Below are positions 63,525-64,000 of a stretch of DNA of 64,000 bases, one piece after another. Source of the DNA: an uncultured Verrucomicrobiales bacterium. Lineage in GTDB: Bacteria > Verrucomicrobiota > Verrucomicrobiia > Verrucomicrobiales > Akkermansiaceae. Location of the stretch: NCBI GenBank assembly GCA_947039485.1, contig CAMQZC010000008.1, positions 1 through 64,000 on the forward strand. The letters run 5' to 3'. Below the pieces are notes generated by a model that saw nothing but the letters and a program-made list of their open reading frames with translations, was not told where the DNA came from and searched no databases. The translations under genes and the position numbers were made by a program. Each line of letters starts with the position of its first letter. Position 1 is the stretch's first letter.

Positions 63525-63549
63525 CAATCGACCCTACGCACACTACAAT
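63521..63549 (+). promoter_or_regulatory. Promoter of purN
   Basis: TTGACA, 17 bp, TACAAT, 10 nt before ATG 63560. Confidence 0.75.
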
Positions 63550-63559
63550 ACCGCCCAAC

Positions 63560-64000
63560 ATGACAAGCTCCCAGAAACTCCGCATCGCAGTCCTCGGCTC
63601 CGGCTCCGGCTCCAACTGCCAGTCTATTTTTAATGCCATCGATGATGGCAGCTTAAATGCAGAGGTCGTCATCGTACTCACCGACATCAAGGGTGCCTAC
63701 ATCCTCGAGCGCGCCGCCAACCGAGGCATCCGCAACGAGCTCATCGACTGCCAAGGCTTCAAAAACAAATTTCCCCTTGAGTCGCAGCAGGCCCTCGCCG
63801 CACAACTCACCGAGCTCAACATCGACCTCATCTGCCTCGCTGGATTCATGCGCCTCGTCAAGCACCCCCTCCTCAACGCATTCCCCAACCGCATCCTCAA
63901 CATCCACCCTGCACTCCTGCCAGCCTACCCCGGTATCGCAGCATGGAAGCAAGCCATCGATGATAAAGCCTCGCAAGCAGGCTGCACTGTACACTATGTC
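63560..64000 (+). CDS. purN: Phosphoribosylglycinamide formyltransferase PurN, 3' partial
   Basis: Transfers formyl from 10-formyltetrahydrofolate to GAR in purine synthesis. LRIAVLGSGSGSNCQSIFNAI at residues 7-27 is the glycine-rich start. LICLAGFMRLVKHPLLNAFPNRILNIHPALLPAYPGI contains the catalytic Asn and His (NIHPALLP), and the window ends in GCTVHYV just before the expected catalytic Asp. About 147 residues are visible of roughly 190-215. It has its own promoter, so it is not tied to the MATE gene. Confidence 0.93.
   Translation, partial: MTSSQKLRIAVLGSGSGSNCQSIFNAIDDGSLNAEVVIVLTDIKGAYILERAANRGIRNELIDCQGFKNKFPLESQQALAAQLTELNIDLICLAGFMRLVKHPLLNAFPNRILNIHPALLPAYPGIAAWKQAIDDKASQAGCTVHYV

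Noticed and set aside
63653..63994. 113-aa open frame on the minus strand
   Set aside because: Antisense to purN, whose motifs are clear on the plus strand.

Overview
The window looks like a chromosomal segment of a Verrucomicrobiota bacterium, probably close to Akkermansia. Four markers point there: a PEP-CTERM surface protein whose sorting tail ends in ARRRR, a TIGR04073-type exosortase-associated protein, GH29 and GH109 glycosidases suited to host mucin glycans, and a two-gene methylmalonyl-CoA mutase. LpxA, an LpxR-like barrel, SecDF and many lipoproteins show a Gram-negative envelope. Species-level identity is inference.

Layout. 1-10 kb: an rRNA methyltransferase open at the left edge with a Gly/Arg repeat extension, a K+/H+ antiporter, lepA, hflX, an L,D-transpeptidase, two unknown envelope proteins and an AI-2E family permease. 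10-17 kb: secreted alpha-L-fucosidase, a small unknown gene, mutA-mutB and a possible structured RNA. 17-27 kb: mnmG, holA, carB, a GH109-type enzyme, a phage-like gene pair and an odd Cys-Lys-Pro-Cys repeat protein. 27-37 kb: rph, a rhodanese, a SNF2 ATPase, a thioredoxin-fold protein, rnz, an LpxR-like protein and System II cytochrome c assembly (resB-ccsA). 37-50 kb: a membrane-anchored CbiK/CbiX-like protein, secDF, an SDR, an ankyrin protein, lpxA, gph, rlmH, obg, tRNA-Val, RidA, coaC, an acyl-activating ligase with a degenerate acyltransferase domain and tRNA-Arg. 50-64 kb: a lysis-like pair, an EF-hand protein, an EamA permease, a frameshifted PEP-CTERM gene, a DUF3313-like lipoprotein with a tandemly duplicated 3' junction, a CAT-like enzyme, two radical SAM enzymes resembling AhbC/AhbD, rpsU, a LOG protein, a lipoprotein amidase, tRNA-Glu, a MATE transporter, a collapsed second MATE gene and the start of purN.

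How the genes work together. The glycosidases suggest growth on fucosylated and GalNAc-bearing glycans, and mutAB suggests propionate/succinate metabolism. The AhbC/AhbD pair, the CbiK-like protein and ResB/CcsA together suggest haem made by the sirohaem route and attached to exported c-type cytochromes.

The strongest global signal is regulatory. About twenty genes have a clear TTGACA-like/17-bp/TATNNT-like promoter whose -10 box ends only 5-11 nt before the start codon, with no room for a Shine-Dalgarno leader. Many mRNAs here are therefore predicted to be leaderless, and this spacing was used to choose several start codons. Other notable items are an out-of-frame A6 tract inside a PEP-CTERM signal peptide, a duplicated convergent-gene junction in which each copy keeps a different functional gene end, and two separated phage-like modules without any integrase.
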